From contig NW_026974141.1 in assembly GCF_037042905.1 (NCBI RefSeq), forward strand, positions 4,518,001 to 4,582,000: a stretch of 64,000 nucleotides of DNA. Direction: 5' to 3'. Under the pieces are notes generated by a model, which did no database searches, was not told the origin of the DNA, and worked only from the letters and a program-made list of their open reading frames with translations. The translations under genes were made by a program, and so were the position numbers. Source of the DNA: Lytechinus pictus. Taxonomy: Eukaryota > Echinodermata > Echinoidea > Temnopleuroida > Toxopneustidae. Of the stretch, positions 1 through 12,204 are shown in pieces. Position 1 is the stretch's first letter. Each line of letters opens with the position of its first letter.

Positions 1-2169
1 ATGTTGTATGATTATTTTTTTGCATGGAAATAAAGAATCAATCAATCATTTATATTATTTGAATGTAGGATATGTTGATTGAATGCCTTTCTCACGGGCA
101 TACGAGCCATGACCCTGGATCGCACCCGGACATATACAGTGCGTCTCAGAAATAAGGAAACCATGATTCAGTTTAATTTTGAGCTATCATGATCATAAAT
201 TTGCTTCATAAAATGTATACGAATGGTCAAATGGAAAGATATGCTTCTCTTCTTTTATTTCAAACCAATCTCACCAATCATAATGCACGCTTGACTGAGT
301 TAGAACAATGGAAAGTGGTGCTACCAAATTTCCATTTGCAAATTACGAGTTTGAGTGAGTTTTTCTGGCTTTTACTGCTATCTATCCGGCAAACGAATTT
401 CATAACTTGAATGTCCATATTTTCTGCTGCCACTGCCTCTTTTAATCATTAATCTTTTCTAGCAATTTCATTACAAGTTTTACGGGAAGAATTTAAACAT
501 GATTACCATTCAAGCTAACCACAAAATCACACTCACCACGCATTCACCGGTAGCCCATTGTCTGCCGCTTCAATAGAAATGCTTGTTTTTTTTTTTTTAA
601 TGATTCGTCCACAATCTAGAAATTAAGCATGTTTTCATGCAGCCCTTTTTCAACCATACGTCAATCATATTTCACGCACAAGGTCTCATATGAGAGATGA
701 CAAAATGGATCTTTGAGTAATAAACTTTGTTTTCCGAATAGATAGGAGTAAAAGTCAGAAAAATTCATTTAAAATCATGATTTGCTCGTGCAAATGGAAA
801 TTCACTAGCACCACTTTCCATATTTCTGAATCAGTCATGTATGCCTTATGGACATTGAGATTGGCTTCAAATGAAAGAGGGTAAGCACATTGTGTTATTC
901 ATGTATATCTCATGAATCAAATTTGTGATTAAGATGTAAAAAAATTATACCGAATAACGGTTTCCTTTTTTCTGGGACGCACTGTAGGCCTATAGTCAGA
1001 TAGCTTAGACCACTCGGCTGTACTGACATGACTGATAGCGATATTAAAGTTTTGCAAGTTGAGTCATTACATAATTTAGTTTTTTTTCTACTGTAAGGCA
1101 CAGATATTACAATTTATATTTCTTTGTTAGCTTTTCTTTTCATTGTCGCCTGAAGAACTAATCGCCTATAGATGGTAGAAAGTAGATTAAAATAAAAGGG
1201 AGACCATGGCAGTACGCTGAAAATTTTCCGGGGGCGGGGGGGGGGGGGGGGTTGGGGGTAACGCGTAAAACAATTCGAAGGAATTCGAGTGAAATAAACC
1301 AGCATGGCATGAGACACTTTTGCATTTTCTAAAGTAAGATTGAAGGATTTTATGCACACTTTTGATGCATTTTTTTTTTTTTTTGGGGGGGGGGGTGAAA
1401 ATTTTCGGTAAAAAAGAAGTTAGTTTTCAAAATCTATGGGGGTAGGAGGGCAACGGAACCCGGATGCGTTTTTCTGGTGGTTTTGACACTATTGTCATCA
1501 TTTTATTATTAAAATGATAATGATGATAGTAATAATTACAAGGTAACAAAAACAAAAATAATGATAATGAGTATTAATATCATTATAATAATCATTGTCA
1601 GTGTACCAAGAAGGGGGCGATTATCGCGAATGTCCTCACTTTCTGATGTTGATAATTACCCCATTCTATATTTTAACTTGATACGCCACTTTTAGGAACT
1701 GTGTGACAAATTGTGCTTGAAAAGACACCTATTAAATCTAAACCCAACTCTGAATCAATACGATTGATGTTGCAAAGAAGGAAAAAAAAATGTTACCAAC
1801 ACCACAATTCAACCAATTCATCCTTTCAAACACGTCTTGAAGCATGCAGACGATGAGCTCAGATAACGCAAAATACTTGAAAAGAGAAGAAATATACTTT
1901 AGAAATTTAGAAAATACTTACTAAAAAGCAAAAGGTTTGCTAGAAATTGTTGTCTTCTGATGAAACCGCTCTTCATCTTCTTCGACAAAGTGTCCGACTA
2001 CTTCAAACAATACATACGTTTATAGATATGGACCAATCTCTGTTAATAATGATACATGATTGAATAATTTGTTTCACAAGTTATAATTTAACTAGCAAAG
2101 CAAAATTCCACCAAACAGTCATTCAACGTTTAGAGAACGAACAGTACAATTTTGCAACATAAAAATCCA
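1..2169. other. Non-genic stretch, repeat debris
   Basis: I see no supportable gene. The first ~55 bases end in an AATAAAG-type signal followed by a repeated AATC word, which resembles the 3' tail of a retroposon. Poly-G/poly-T runs occur near 1229-1253 and 1373-1395, and an (ATAATG)-type simple stretch lies at 1497-1590. Short open frames here have no recognisable domain. Confidence 0.5.
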
Positions 2170-2557
2170 TCATCTACAGTGGCGTAATGATCCAAAAATT
2201 TTGAGGGGGCTAGATATGTCGTATCACGTAAAATGTAGTAAGAAGTTGCGAGCGAGCAAAAATTTGACATTTTTATAACGAAAATCCATTTTTTTGATAG
2301 ATTTTGACAAAATATTCAGAAAATAACATATTTCACACTTCTCTCTTTCCTTTTTTCTTCTTCCATTTTGCCATTTTTTTTCTTGGTCGTGAAAAAATTG
2401 GTGGGGGAAGAGCCACTCAAGCCCCCCCCCATCTGTACGAAACTGCTTATCTTCCCCACTCACATGACTCATGAAACTTAAGGCACGACGGATTATCCTT
2501 ACAAGTTTTTTACTTCATAAGTAGCATATAGAAATGCGAATATTGTTTTCAGCTGTT
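2170..2557. repeat. G/C-run-bounded interspersed repeat debris
   Basis: AT-rich sequence ending in a C-run (near 2422) and G-rich words (GGGGGCTAG near 2205), a pattern repeated in other dispersed pieces of this window (16.4-16.6 kb, 19.85-20.17 kb). It probably belongs to an old DNA transposon family. No coding potential is seen. Confidence 0.3.
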
Positions 2558-3063
2558 TCAAGGGGCACTACTTACCATAGAACGGGTCCTTCTCAGGTGA
2601 AGGGGCACAAAACACGTTTGTGAGGGGCACTTTTCTTGGGTAAAAGGGGCACTGATTCGAGAAAGGGCACTTACAAGAAGACAAGGGGGGCACTTGCTCA
2701 AACTTAAAGCGGGTACTCGGGTGAAAAGGGCATAAAGCCCGTTCGAGAGGGACACCTTTCTTGGAAAAAATTTAGGGGCCAATAAGAAGGCAAAGGGGCA
2801 CTTGCTAACATACAAAACGGGTCCTTCTCAGGTGAAAGGGCACAGAACATGTTCGAGAGGGGGCATTTTTGTAAAAATTTGCACTTATACGAGAAAGGGC
2901 ACTTGGTAACACCTAAAACAGGTCCTCCACAGGTGAAAGGTGCACAGTACATGTTCGTGAGGGGGGCATTTTCTTGCCTAAATAGGACACTTTTTCAGTG
3001 CTTCAAAAAGTGGAGGGGGCACTGTGCCCCCCGGCATTCCCAGGATCGCCGCCCCTTGATAAT
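2558..3063 (+). repeat. Degenerate G-rich tandem repeat, ~110-125 bp unit
   Basis: About four imperfect units, each carrying the words GGGTCCTTCTCAGGTGAA, GGGCACAGAACATGTTCG and GGGGCACTT. The GGTCCT/GGTACT word recurs near 2585, 2712, 2820 and 2921. Long open frames on both strands here are by-products of the GC-rich repeat. The right edge ends in a GGGGGCACTGTGCCCCCC palindrome (3014-3031). Confidence 0.7.
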
Positions 3064-3339
3064 ATGACGGGGGTTATGGCAAATGAATATCCAAGCTAAA
3101 GCAATAAGTAATATGCCATATTTAAACCTAGGTTTAAGTTTCGTATTCTGATAGCGTGGTTTAACTTAACCCTAGTCTAAGTGTGGTAATAAACTGTCAT
3201 ATTTAAACCAAGGTTTAAGTTTCGTATTCCGATAGCAAGGTTTAGCTTAACCCTGGTCTAAGTGTGGTAATAAATCCTCAAAAAGTTAAACTCGCACAGG
3301 GGGTAGTTTAAACCTGGTTTAAATCCAACAAATCATGGC

Positions 3340-4760
3340 CAACAATTTTTTAGAATTTATGCCTATATTGCATTTCGAGCTACTTCCTCAGTTTTTAACC
3401 GATTCTCATGAAATTTGGAACACACTTTGGTCTCAAGGTAAGGAGGTGTAATAATTTTTTTTCCTTTTTCTGAAATTGTGTTGCCATGGTAACAGTATAT
3501 TATGGTTCAAAATTTTTGCCGTTTAAAATACTTAATCAGTTTTCTACCAACTCTCAAGAAAGTTGGCTAACACATTGGTTTTGAGGTAAAGATGTGCAAG
3601 ACTCATTTTTGCATGTGTCGGAAATTGTGTTGCCATGGTAACGGTATAGTATGGCAAAAACTAAGCATAAATCTTGCTGTTCCAACTACTTCCTCAGTTT
3701 TTAACCAATTCTCGTGAAATTTGGCACATACATTAGTCTTAATGTGAAGATGTGCAAAACATATTCTATGCCTAAAGTATATAAAAAATCGCGTTGCCAT
3801 GGTAACATATCAAATATCGAAAATTAGGTGAAAAACTTGTGGTTTTAATTACTTTATAATTTTCAAACCATTTCTCATGATATTTGGCACAGACATAAGT
3901 CTTGAGGTGAAGATTTGCAAGACACATTTTTGCATGTGTCGGAAATTGTGTTGCCATGGAAACGGTATATTATGGCAAAAACTATGTAAAAACTTGCAAT
4001 TCCAACTACTTGCTAAGTTTTTAACCAATTCTCATGAAATGTGGTACAAACATTAGTCTTGATGTGAAGATGTGCAAAAAATATTTTATGTCTTTATAAA
4101 AAAAAATCATGTTGCCATGGTAACAAATCAAATATAAAAAATTAGATGAAAATCTTGTGATTTGAACTACTTTATCAGTTTCCAACTGGTCAATTCTCTT
4201 AAAAATTTGGCACATACATTAATGTTGAGGTGAAGATGTCTAAGACATATTTTTGCCTGTATCAGAAATCGTGTTGCCATGGTAACAACATATTATATAA
4301 CGAAAATAAGGTGAAAATTTAGTAGTTCGAACTCCTTCATTAGTTTTCATTTTCAACCAATTCTTATAAAAGTTGGCTCACACATTGGTTTTGAGGTATA
4401 GATCTGCAAGACATATATTTGTGTGTATCAGAAATCGTGTTGCCATGGTAACAACATATTACATAATGAAATTAGGTGAAAATCTTGCGGTTTGAACTCC
4501 TTTATTAGTTGTCATTTTTCAACCAATTCTTATAAAAGTTGGCTCACACATTGGTTTTGAGGTATAGATCTGCAAGACATATATTTGTGTGTGTTGGAAA
4601 CTTTGTTGCCATGGTAACATCATATTAAATCAATAAATGTGTAAACACATCTCGTGGATTGAACTTCTTCATTTTATGACATAGGCCTATGCTCATGAAA
4701 TTTAGAACACATAGGTTTTGAGGTAACATAATCTGCAAGACACATTTTCTCATTCATCAA
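3340..4760. repeat. Satellite, 8 units of ~150-166 bp, each with an RFX X-box-like palindrome
   Basis: Each unit carries ACCAATTCTCATGAAATTTG-type, TTGAGGTGAAGATGTGCAAG-type and GTTGCCATGGTAAC words. The 14-bp palindrome occurs near 3480, 3629, 3793, 3950, 4111, 4273, 4439 and 4605. Spacing is 149-166 bp. Seven copies are exact and the copy at 3950 has one changed base. A ninth, decayed unit follows. The palindrome fits the RFX X-box consensus GTNRCC-N(0-3)-RGYAAC. Short open frames here are artefacts. Confidence 0.85.
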
Positions 4761-4849
4761 AATATGTGTTTGTATGATAACTACACACACCAAAATAAGA
4801 TTAAGACAATAGTCAATGCTAACTGTTGTTTGGCTACATAGAGAACTAC

Positions 4850-6060
4850 ATGTAGCTGTAGGCTTGCCTTAGTTCTAGGTTTAAGGGGGGTGCTAGACCT
4901 CTAGATCTCGAACTACAGTCCCTAGCTTTAGATCTAGGCCTAGATATAGATTCTTTAGATCTAGTAATAATCCAACGTTAGATCTCTAGCCTACTTCTTT
5001 TTTCAGGCCTAAGGTTAGATGAGTAGATCTACTGTAGACTAGCCTACATTTACTATTTGTCGATTTAGAATTTAAATTGAGAGTCTACAAATCTCTCGAT
5101 CTAGACCTAGATTGATACAGATCTAGTTCTAGATCTAGATAGGGTCTAACTTTTAGTCTAAGTTATCTAGTCTAGAACTAGGCCAGCGTTAGAGATTCTA
5201 GATCATACAGTAAGAAAGTAGACTAGATAGCACAGACTAACGTTAAGCCTAGATCTAAATTCTTACATAAATCTAGGCCTGGCATAGTCTAGTCAAGACT
5301 AAGCTGTTGTTGGTCTAGGTTTAGGCCTGTTTTTTAGTCCTGGACCTGGAAACCTAAACAAGTCCCCAAAAATATTTAAATAAAATAAAAACTCTTCAAA
5401 GAAACAGATATGGACCCAAAACAGGAGTAGAGAGATGTCTAAATTTAGCCAGGCCTAGTTACTTGGCAAGCAATGCATAGCGATAGTCAGATCTAACACT
5501 GTAGACAGGAATAACCGTCGTTTCTGGGGATTTATTGAAAAAATTCTGACATTTTACTGTCATATCACATTGCCTTGGTGAGAGAGGCCAACGGCAACGT
5601 AGACTGTCATACTCATCAGACTCAGCGGAACAATACAGAGACTGAAGCTTTTTGTCTAAGACAAATCAGATCTATTAGTAAGAGTAAGGTTAGAATATAG
5701 ATCTATATCTATCCCTGTCCCAAGGCTAAGCCAGCCTAAGTCCTGAATGATGTTCTAGGCCTAGATCAATACTATAAGTATGTAGCTTCAGTCTCGGTTG
5801 CTCCACTAGACTACGGTTTGCTTCAGGAAAGTAAAAAAAGTCAAAACAATGTTCAATTCTCCTCCAAACAATTGGGCCTAAAAGCTAGATCTAACTATAG
5901 CCTAGGCCTAATGTTAGACACAAGACTACTCTCAAAAGTTACAAAAAATTCCCCTTACATGAAGTTAGAATAAAGATGTCGACCTCTTAACTTATTGTTT
6001 TAGATCTAGGACTAGAGTCTAGAGACTAGACTCTAGTCTAGAGTGGGTGAGGTGAATCTA
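4850..6060. repeat. CTAG/AGATCT/AGGCCT-rich low-complexity segment
   Basis: The segment is filled with overlapping palindromic words (CTAG, AGATCT, TAGGCCTA) in loose order, with no fixed period I can see. CTAG appears dozens of times in ~1.2 kb, far above the surrounding sequence. It is internal to the 3.4-kb inverted-repeat-bounded element. Confidence 0.6.
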
Positions 6061-6539
6061 TTCAATTTTGATTTTGACAAACATGAAAAGCAATCAATGG
6101 GACTGTAACACTAAAAACTATGCAGGTCACTCGGTTTGGGATTGAAATGTTTTAGTAATTAAAAAATATAAAGATAATCTGAATGAAAATTTCTTACCAT
6201 ATATGGGTGATGAATGCTTTTCTTTCACTACAATAGTTGTAATTAGTTTCCATAAAATCCAAATTTTTAAGAAAAAACAACTTTAGTGACATTTTTTCAA
6301 CTTTGTTGCAGTCATCCCTGCAGCAGTAATTTACCAAAAAGGTGCTAGTCTTGGTTAAAAGAGGATTATTATTTCCAAAAAGAATTTAAACCCGGGTTTA
6401 ACCCAGGTTTAGTTAAACCTGGCTATCAGAATACCAAAATAATTAAACTACACTTAGACCAGAGGTGAGGTTTAGTTAAACCAGGGTTAACTTTAGACTA
6501 GGGTTAAGTTAAACCTGCTATCAGAATACGGGCCACTGT

Positions 6540-8640
6540 GTCTAAGCGCCGGATACACAGACAAATAAGAATAAGTTGAAGAGTTTGATAGAATTCACGA
6601 AATACAAAATGGTACATCATTAGGACTACCGAAAGTTAAAAGAAAATGCAAGGAGGGCAATTTAACAAATTACAAGGAATGATATAACAAATAATAACAA
6701 ATATCATATTTACTACTGATTAAAAAGCTAGGTTTTCAATTTAATATTAAAAATGGAAAGTGTTGGAGAGTCACGAACATAAATATGAATACAAAATTTT
6801 ATTTTCCTCAATTCAGACAAAAGCGTAACCCCCGACAATTTGTTGCAATTATGAATAAACACGACTCTCAGTGAAAATAGCTCAAATCAATTTGAAATCA
6901 GTATACCTGTGTGACAAATACTTAAATAGCCAGTGCCGCGTTGATGAAAGTAAATCGTAAAACTAATTTGCTTTGTAGGCCTGATGAGAGGGAGTCATGC
7001 ACCTCGGTGTAATACAATGGTCTGTGGCAAACTTTATAAATGAACTAAATCCTATTCACGGGTCCGCACTTTTGCAGCAATCGCGCGCGCATGCGTACAC
7101 AGAATCATGCACAGAAAAAAGGCTGTCGCTTTAGAGCTACGTGTCCTGAGGAACGCAAGTGACACGGACGGAATTCGAACCTCGTGCGTATGTGCGTGCT
7201 TCTTACGTTGAACGTATCCCCTATCCTGTAAACACTAATAATATAAAACGAGATTCCCATTGATTAGAGAGCTACCATGGGCATAGGAAGCAAGATTTAA
7301 TGTTGGGGGTGCTGCACGTATCATTCACTATAGGCAGCACCCCCTAAAAACATTTCCATCCCTGTAGCATGTCTCTTGAAAGCGGGGAGCTGAAGCACCT
7401 CCTTTAAATTTTTTTGGTACGCTATAAAATATAATGTATACCGTAAGCTTCGTTTTCCTTTCTTTGGAGGGGTTTGACCAAATGCACTTTCATCGAGGTG
7501 TGCTCCCCCTTTTCTTTGCTTCTCAAATCTTTCTTAACAAACCAGCACCCCTCTTAGAAAATCTTTCCAAGACCCCTTTCTTGTAGACGGTTGTATTGAG
7601 TTTGTAAGCAAAGCAAACTATGATATTGCTTCGGGTGTCACAACTAGATTATACCCAGACAGGCTATAATCATGCAATGCTTCTCTCGGGACAACATCAT
7701 GTATTTAATCAATAACTAATAAGAAGTGGCAATTATCGTCTACCGATACCGTCTTCCCCTGTCTCGAGCGTGGGCAAGTCTTCTAGCAAACAAAATGACC
7801 CAACTGCTCAGGAGGCCAAATTGGCGACCCATTGTTAAAATCTTTACAAGCTTCGTTAGCTGTTCTAGGTACTGTTTCATAAAGACTTCATATTATAACA
7901 AACGGATAATTTCTATTACAATTTTATTATGAGCCAATGAAATCGAGTGATTTCAGTAGCTGTATATTGTTATTGCAAATTTGTGATGATAACAAGTTTT
8001 ATGAAACGGGTCCCTTTTTTCAATGTCATCAGTTCAGGCCTACGTGATTTTTTCCTCGTTGTCTTTTGCAGCCTCAGAATACAAAAACTGAGAAGTCTCT
8101 ATGTCTACGAAACTTTCTTCAATAGCAAATGCACAAAAAACAACAATAAAAAAAATTAAGTAAAACTTTTTGAATTACTCATTCGTTAAGAGGACGAGGA
8201 GCGAAAAATATAAGCCTTGAAAATCAAGTTTACAAATAGCACAAATAACAATTTCAGTATACAAACAGATAAACAAACAGTAAAAAAAAAACAACGGATA
8301 TCAATCATGTCAATGTATGATATAGGTAAGGGGATACAGAGAGATGTATACAAAGGAAGAAGCAATGCTAGAAATAAGAATGAGAAAAGATAAGGAGTAC
8401 ACTACAGTTATATAAAATATAATTGTATAAAATAATTATAGAAATTTTACTATTGTGTTATGGAAACAGTTTTCAAGGCTAGTGTAGTCACCATATATCT
8501 TTTTTGGGCAAGTGTTAGTCCTACCTTTCAGGACAAACCACTTGCCCAAGAAAGATACACCGATACTTGTCCAAGAAAGATGCATGGTGTACCTTGAAAC
8601 CTACAACATTATACTTCTTCGCCATGGAAACTCTTAGAAG
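6540..8640. other. Non-genic stretch
   Basis: No gene is seen. There are scattered repeat fragments, including an inverted TGGGGGTGCTGC/GCAGCACCCCC pair (~7301-7345) and a small hairpin using TTGGGCAAGTG and CACTTGCCCAAG (~8504-8555). The 60-70-codon open frames at 7726-8159 have biased composition and no recognisable motif. Confidence 0.45.
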
Positions 8641-8645
8641 TTACA

Positions 8646-8690
8646 GTTGTCAAGGCATTGTTTATTTATTGAATACGTACGTGACAATGC
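8646..8690 (+). promoter_or_regulatory. Isolated copy of the family's distal promoter block
   Basis: The words GTTGTCAAGGCATT and GAATACGTACGTGA match the distal promoter block of the complete lectin gene (42823-42876) and the - strand relic at 60.7 kb. A SINE immediately follows, so this block is separated from the exon-1 relic at ~10.13 kb. It is probably part of the same decayed gene copy. Confidence 0.55.
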
Positions 8691-8691
8691 T

Positions 8692-8970
8692 TCAATAATA
8701 ATAATAATATAGGGTATTTATATTGCGCACATATCCACCTTGTTAGGTGCTCAAGGCGCTCCTATATTACCCGGCAAAGCTAGGCGTTCATAGCGCACAC
8801 AGCTTTTTAAGGAATTACTTCCTACCGGTACCCATTTACCTCACCTGGGTTGAGTGCAGCACATTGTGGATCAGTTTCTTGCCGAAGGAAATTACGCCAT
8901 GGCTGGGATTCGAACCCACGACCCTCTGTTTCAAAGTCCGAAGACTAGTCCACTGGGCCACAACGCTCCA
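8692..8970 (-). mobile_element. tRNA-derived SINE
   Basis: Read on the - strand, the head (8970 downward) has a GTGGCCCAGTGGACTAG A-box-like word and a GGGTTCGAATCCCAGCC B box, followed by the shared body (AACCCAGGTGAGG, TGGGTACC) and a (TAT)n tail at 8692-8710. The same body recurs at 14.9, 21.6 and 63.3 kb. This is a SINE, not a functional tRNA gene. Confidence 0.85.
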
Positions 8971-9710
8971 CACTATCTTTGATAGCCACACTATCTTTTT
9001 ATCAGAATACATTTCATCGCCTGTTTTGCTTACATACTCTTATTTTCACCTACAAGAAAGTATAAACTTGCATTTATCAGAACAGGTATTCATATGTGTT
9101 TGATGAAAAGTGCGAACGAACGCTATTACGTGCAACGTCAGAATTTCTGCAAAATTCGCCTTTGGACCAATCTGGCTATGACCGACCGGTTTTGTAATTT
9201 GATTGTTATCCATGTGACACATGTTGTACAAGTAATATCAAACGTGTATGTACTTTGTTATTGATTTGAAAGTATATATTATTGAGGTCTATATAACATT
9301 TGTGAAATAATTTGAATGATATCTTACTTTGTATACTCATTTACGTACTAATATTTGCCTGGGTATTCATAAGACAAAGCCCAGTCATATATGATTGTAT
9401 GTGTTTCGCAGCATCGAAAAATTCGTCCTTTAAACGGCTTTAAAAATGTGTTTATTTAAGTAATTGAATTATAAATGATAATTTATGAATAAATAAATAC
9501 AGTTTATGAAAAATGTAGTAAAAAACGAAGGGAATGTAGAGTTCCCAAGTTTCATTTTTTTTCAAGCTTTCTAAGCAATATAATGCATTTATTTTTTAAG
9601 TAGGAAAGGTGACAAATCGCATTCCTGAGGAAGAAGAGAGTTCCGTGTTTATAATGTAAATTTTAGTAGAACATTTAAGATCCCATAACCGAGGACCAAA
9701 TAGTCACCTA

Positions 9711-9883
9711 CACTCTGAAAAACGAAGAGCTAATTTAGCTCTTAAAGAGCGTGTATAGTGACTGCACTTCGGAGTGCTGATTTGTCTAGTTCAAATCTGA
9801 ACGAGAAAAAAATCAGCACTCCGAAGTGCAGTCACTACACACGCTCTTTAAGAGCTAAATTAGCTCTTCGTTTTTTTAGAGTG
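9711..9883. mobile_element. Palindromic MITE with TA target duplication, family TA-1
   Basis: The 173-bp element is nearly one hairpin. CACTCTGAAAAACGAAGAGC at the left is answered by GCTCTTCGTTTTTTTAGAGTG at the right, and AGTGACTGCACTTCGGAGTGC pairs internally. TA flanks both sides (9709-9710, 9884-9885), as in Tc1/mariner-type elements. Copies occur at 38538-38703 and 44227-44413. Confidence 0.88.
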
Positions 9884-10077
9884 TATCCTGACTGTTATCC
9901 TGGAACGTGTTAGACTATTTCTTTAAAGTTTGGTTTTCATAATGATTGTAAAAAATTGAATGGATTAACATGACGTTATTATCTTATGCCCGGGACGGAC
10001 GCAAGTCCGAAAAAACATTGAAAACTGAAGAATAAATTGTACCTGTTGTGCTGCCTTGCAAAAGGAAGTCTATAGTG

Positions 10078-10830
10078 ATTATGAAATTGTATCTTGTCTT
10101 CTCTATGTTATCCAATCATAAATACTGTGGTTTCGTTAGAAGACAACAAATTCTAATAAGCTTTGTGCTTCTGTACAGTAGGATTTTTTCTAAAGGAAAT
10201 TGTACTCAAATGCCACCCTTTGAACATCTGACATCAGAGGTTAGCATTGAAATCGCTCCCATTTCGACTTTTAATACTGAAGCTTCTTTGATTTGTGTGA
10301 TAAAAATCTCAGGGTATTTTCCATCCAATTTCCCTCTCCGTTACTTCCATTTTGGCCCCATCATTTTGGCTCTCTTTGTGTCCCGTGAATGTGGCACCAT
10401 CTAGCATGCCTAGGTAGGCTACTCTACTGCTGACCGTTGCAATAGTTTTGTTCGAGAGTTTCAATATCAATAATTTTGTCCCATCTACAATTCACTCTAA
10501 AAAATATTGGGTAAAAGAGCTCCATTAGGAATATGTGTCCAACCAACATTGGGCATTTCTTTTGGGCGTTTTTATTTATCCAGTGTAATGAAAATTTTGC
10601 CCATTCTAAAGTAATTGCTGGTTATTTTTTTAACCTTACTGGACAATGCTTCCCACATTGGGTAAAACACTGCCTCAAATTGGTTGGACAAATAATTACC
10701 CTCATAGTGGTTAAAATTTACCCAATATTTTTGTTACAGTGAAGTCTACATGCAATTCGTTTATCAGGCGTCAATGTGAGGCAAAGAAGGAACCAACATT
10801 AAACTATAAACGTGGAAAATTTACTTATCA
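10078..10830 (+). pseudogene. Relic of lectin-family exon 1 and first intron
   Basis: The segment 10126-10185 aligns with exon 1 of the other copies: codons for F-V-R-R-Q-Q and then a hydrophobic run are readable. The normal start ATG and the GTAAGT donor are gone, replaced by CTGTACAGTAGG. The sequence before it (ATCTTGT...CCAATCATAAAT) matches the other copies' 5' flank. The sequence after it matches the first intron of the 43-kb gene (GCATTGAAATCGCTCCC at ~10243; ACCAACATTAAACT at ~10793). A MITE interrupts the intron. No exons 2-5 follow before the next copy. Confidence 0.7.
10493..10741. mobile_element. Palindromic MITE, family TA-2
   Basis: The 249-bp element has ends CACTCTAAAAAATATTGGGT and ACCCAATATTTTTGTTACAGTG. 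Its interior shares ATTGGGCATTTCTTTTGGGC and TTTGCCCATTCTAAAGTAAT words, inverted, with the copy at 62893-63136. The paralogous first intron of the 43-kb gene lacks it (CCCATCCACTATGTCTACACG at ~43500), which gives an empty site. Confidence 0.8.
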
Positions 10831-10831
10831 T

Positions 10832-12060
10832 TAACTATTTGTCTGGAGCGCAGCGATGTAAACACATCAAAACGATCGGCCGCTGAGTATTGTCGGCTCT
10901 ATTTCTTTCACATCGAGGTACGGTCGCTGCGTCTGTACACTGTCATATCCCCCCCGAGAGGGGTAGGCCTCGATGTGCTAGCACTTTTGTATGTAGCTGA
11001 TAGTAAAAAGCCTACTCTCAACTCTCTTGGTGGTTAAAAAAACAGAAGATAATTGCATTTATGTTAACTATACACTAAATATATTAGGCTACGGAAATGC
11101 AAACAAAAAGTGACGTTTCTGTATTCAAGTTTGATACCTTATAAAATTGCTAAAAGAATGATACAGAGTTGGAATTCCATCGACATGATAAAATTATATC
11201 AATAAATTTTCCGGAACATTCATTGTAATCGCCTTATTTTTCTTAAATTTATGTAAAATCATGTATTGCGTAAATGATTTTTTTTGGGAAAATTACAAAA
11301 ATGCAGTTTTCTACTTAAAATCTCAACCAAATGACCTACTTATCCCTTATAAATAGAACCAAATTGTAGGAAATTTATTTGTCTTGCATATGACACTAAT
11401 TTTGTGGCAATTTAATGTTTATGTCAAAATCTATGTACGAAAATTCAAATTTTCTGAAAATTTGGCGGCCATTTTGAAAAAGCACCCTCACGAATTAATT
11501 TTCAAGATAAAACCTGTTTACCTCATATATTCATATTCAGCGTAAAAAGACTGGTCTAGAAGCACCGTGTGAAAAATTCTCCTTCTCCGAGTGGCACCTT
11601 GCTCAATTAAAATCCGGACTACTGGTGCTCATTCGCCAGATGTTAACAGCGGTCGGAAAAACGTCGCGACCACATAAAATGGTAGGCCCTATTAAGTTTA
11701 CATCATCATTTTCACCAATTTGAGTAAAATATTCGTTATTGTGAAATCTATTCAATATTAATGGATAACTCGTAATATGCGTGGAATTCTTAGTTATAAT
11801 ATATTCATGCAATATAATATCTAAATATTGAATGTGACAAATCAGAGCCCCAAGGGTGAAGATGGTGTCCTGTTTTATTGCTAATTTAAGTATCACTTGC
11901 AATCATGATGAAAGTCGTAATTTACGACCAATCTGTCACCTGTCACAATTTGTATTATGGGCTCTGGGAGACCATCCCTTTTAAGTTTAAATTTCATACT
12001 AATTGCCATAAACCAAATAAGTTACCATGAAGTAATGTTCTCAAACTCATGTCTTGCTCT
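10832..12060. other. Non-genic stretch
   Basis: No gene is seen. A short GC-richer patch (10850-10985) lies in otherwise AT-rich sequence. The - strand open frame at 11603-11902 shows no domain or paralogue in this window. Confidence 0.4.
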
Positions 12061-12062
12061 CT

Positions 12063-12070
12063 TATAAAAC
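12063..12070 (+). promoter_or_regulatory. TATA box of the 12-kb lectin copy
   Basis: TATAAAAC lies 142 bp before the exon-1 ATG, inside CTCTTATAAAACAAAG. The same context, CTCTTATAAAACAAAA, occurs 167 bp before the ATG of the 43-kb gene. Conservation of the block between paralogues supports a real core promoter. Confidence 0.65.
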
Positions 12071-12204
12071 AAAGTCTTAGTGAAAGTGAGTCATATCTTG
12101 TTTTGCCTATGTCCTCCAATCATAAATGATGTGTAAATGAAAACTAATACACAGATTTATCCTTACGCATGTTATTCCAGTAACAGGACTCGTCGTCGAA
12201 GAAG

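Larger units (their letters stand above)
3129..6530. mobile_element. 3.4-kb non-coding DNA element with inverted GTATTCTGATAGC-type ends
   Basis: The left end (3129-3320) and right end (6386-6530) are inverted relatives. Both carry GTATTCTGATAGC followed by TTTAACTTAACCCTAGTCTAA-like words in opposite orientation. Each end holds an internal duplication (left copies at ~3118-3191 and ~3198-3276). The right terminus ends in ...CAGAATACGGGCC, the same terminus as the ~310-bp MITEs near 34.9, 36.9 and 48.1 kb. Between the ends lie a satellite (3340-4760), a CTAG-rich segment (4850-6060) and AT-rich filler. There is no transposase frame, so the element is non-autonomous. The outer GGCCCG of the left end appears lost, so no target duplication can be assigned. 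Confidence 0.65.

Noticed and set aside
2558-3067. Overlapping 72-85-codon frames on both strands
   Set aside because: They are products of a GC-rich tandem repeat; the peptides simply echo the repeat.
3340-4760. CRISPR-like spacing of repeats
   Set aside because: The ~160-bp units are similar throughout, with no unique spacers, and the context is an animal genome.
8700-9103. 118-codon + strand frame at 8747-9103
   Set aside because: It lies largely across a - strand SINE; a nearly identical peptide appears over the SINE at 14.9-15.2 kb.
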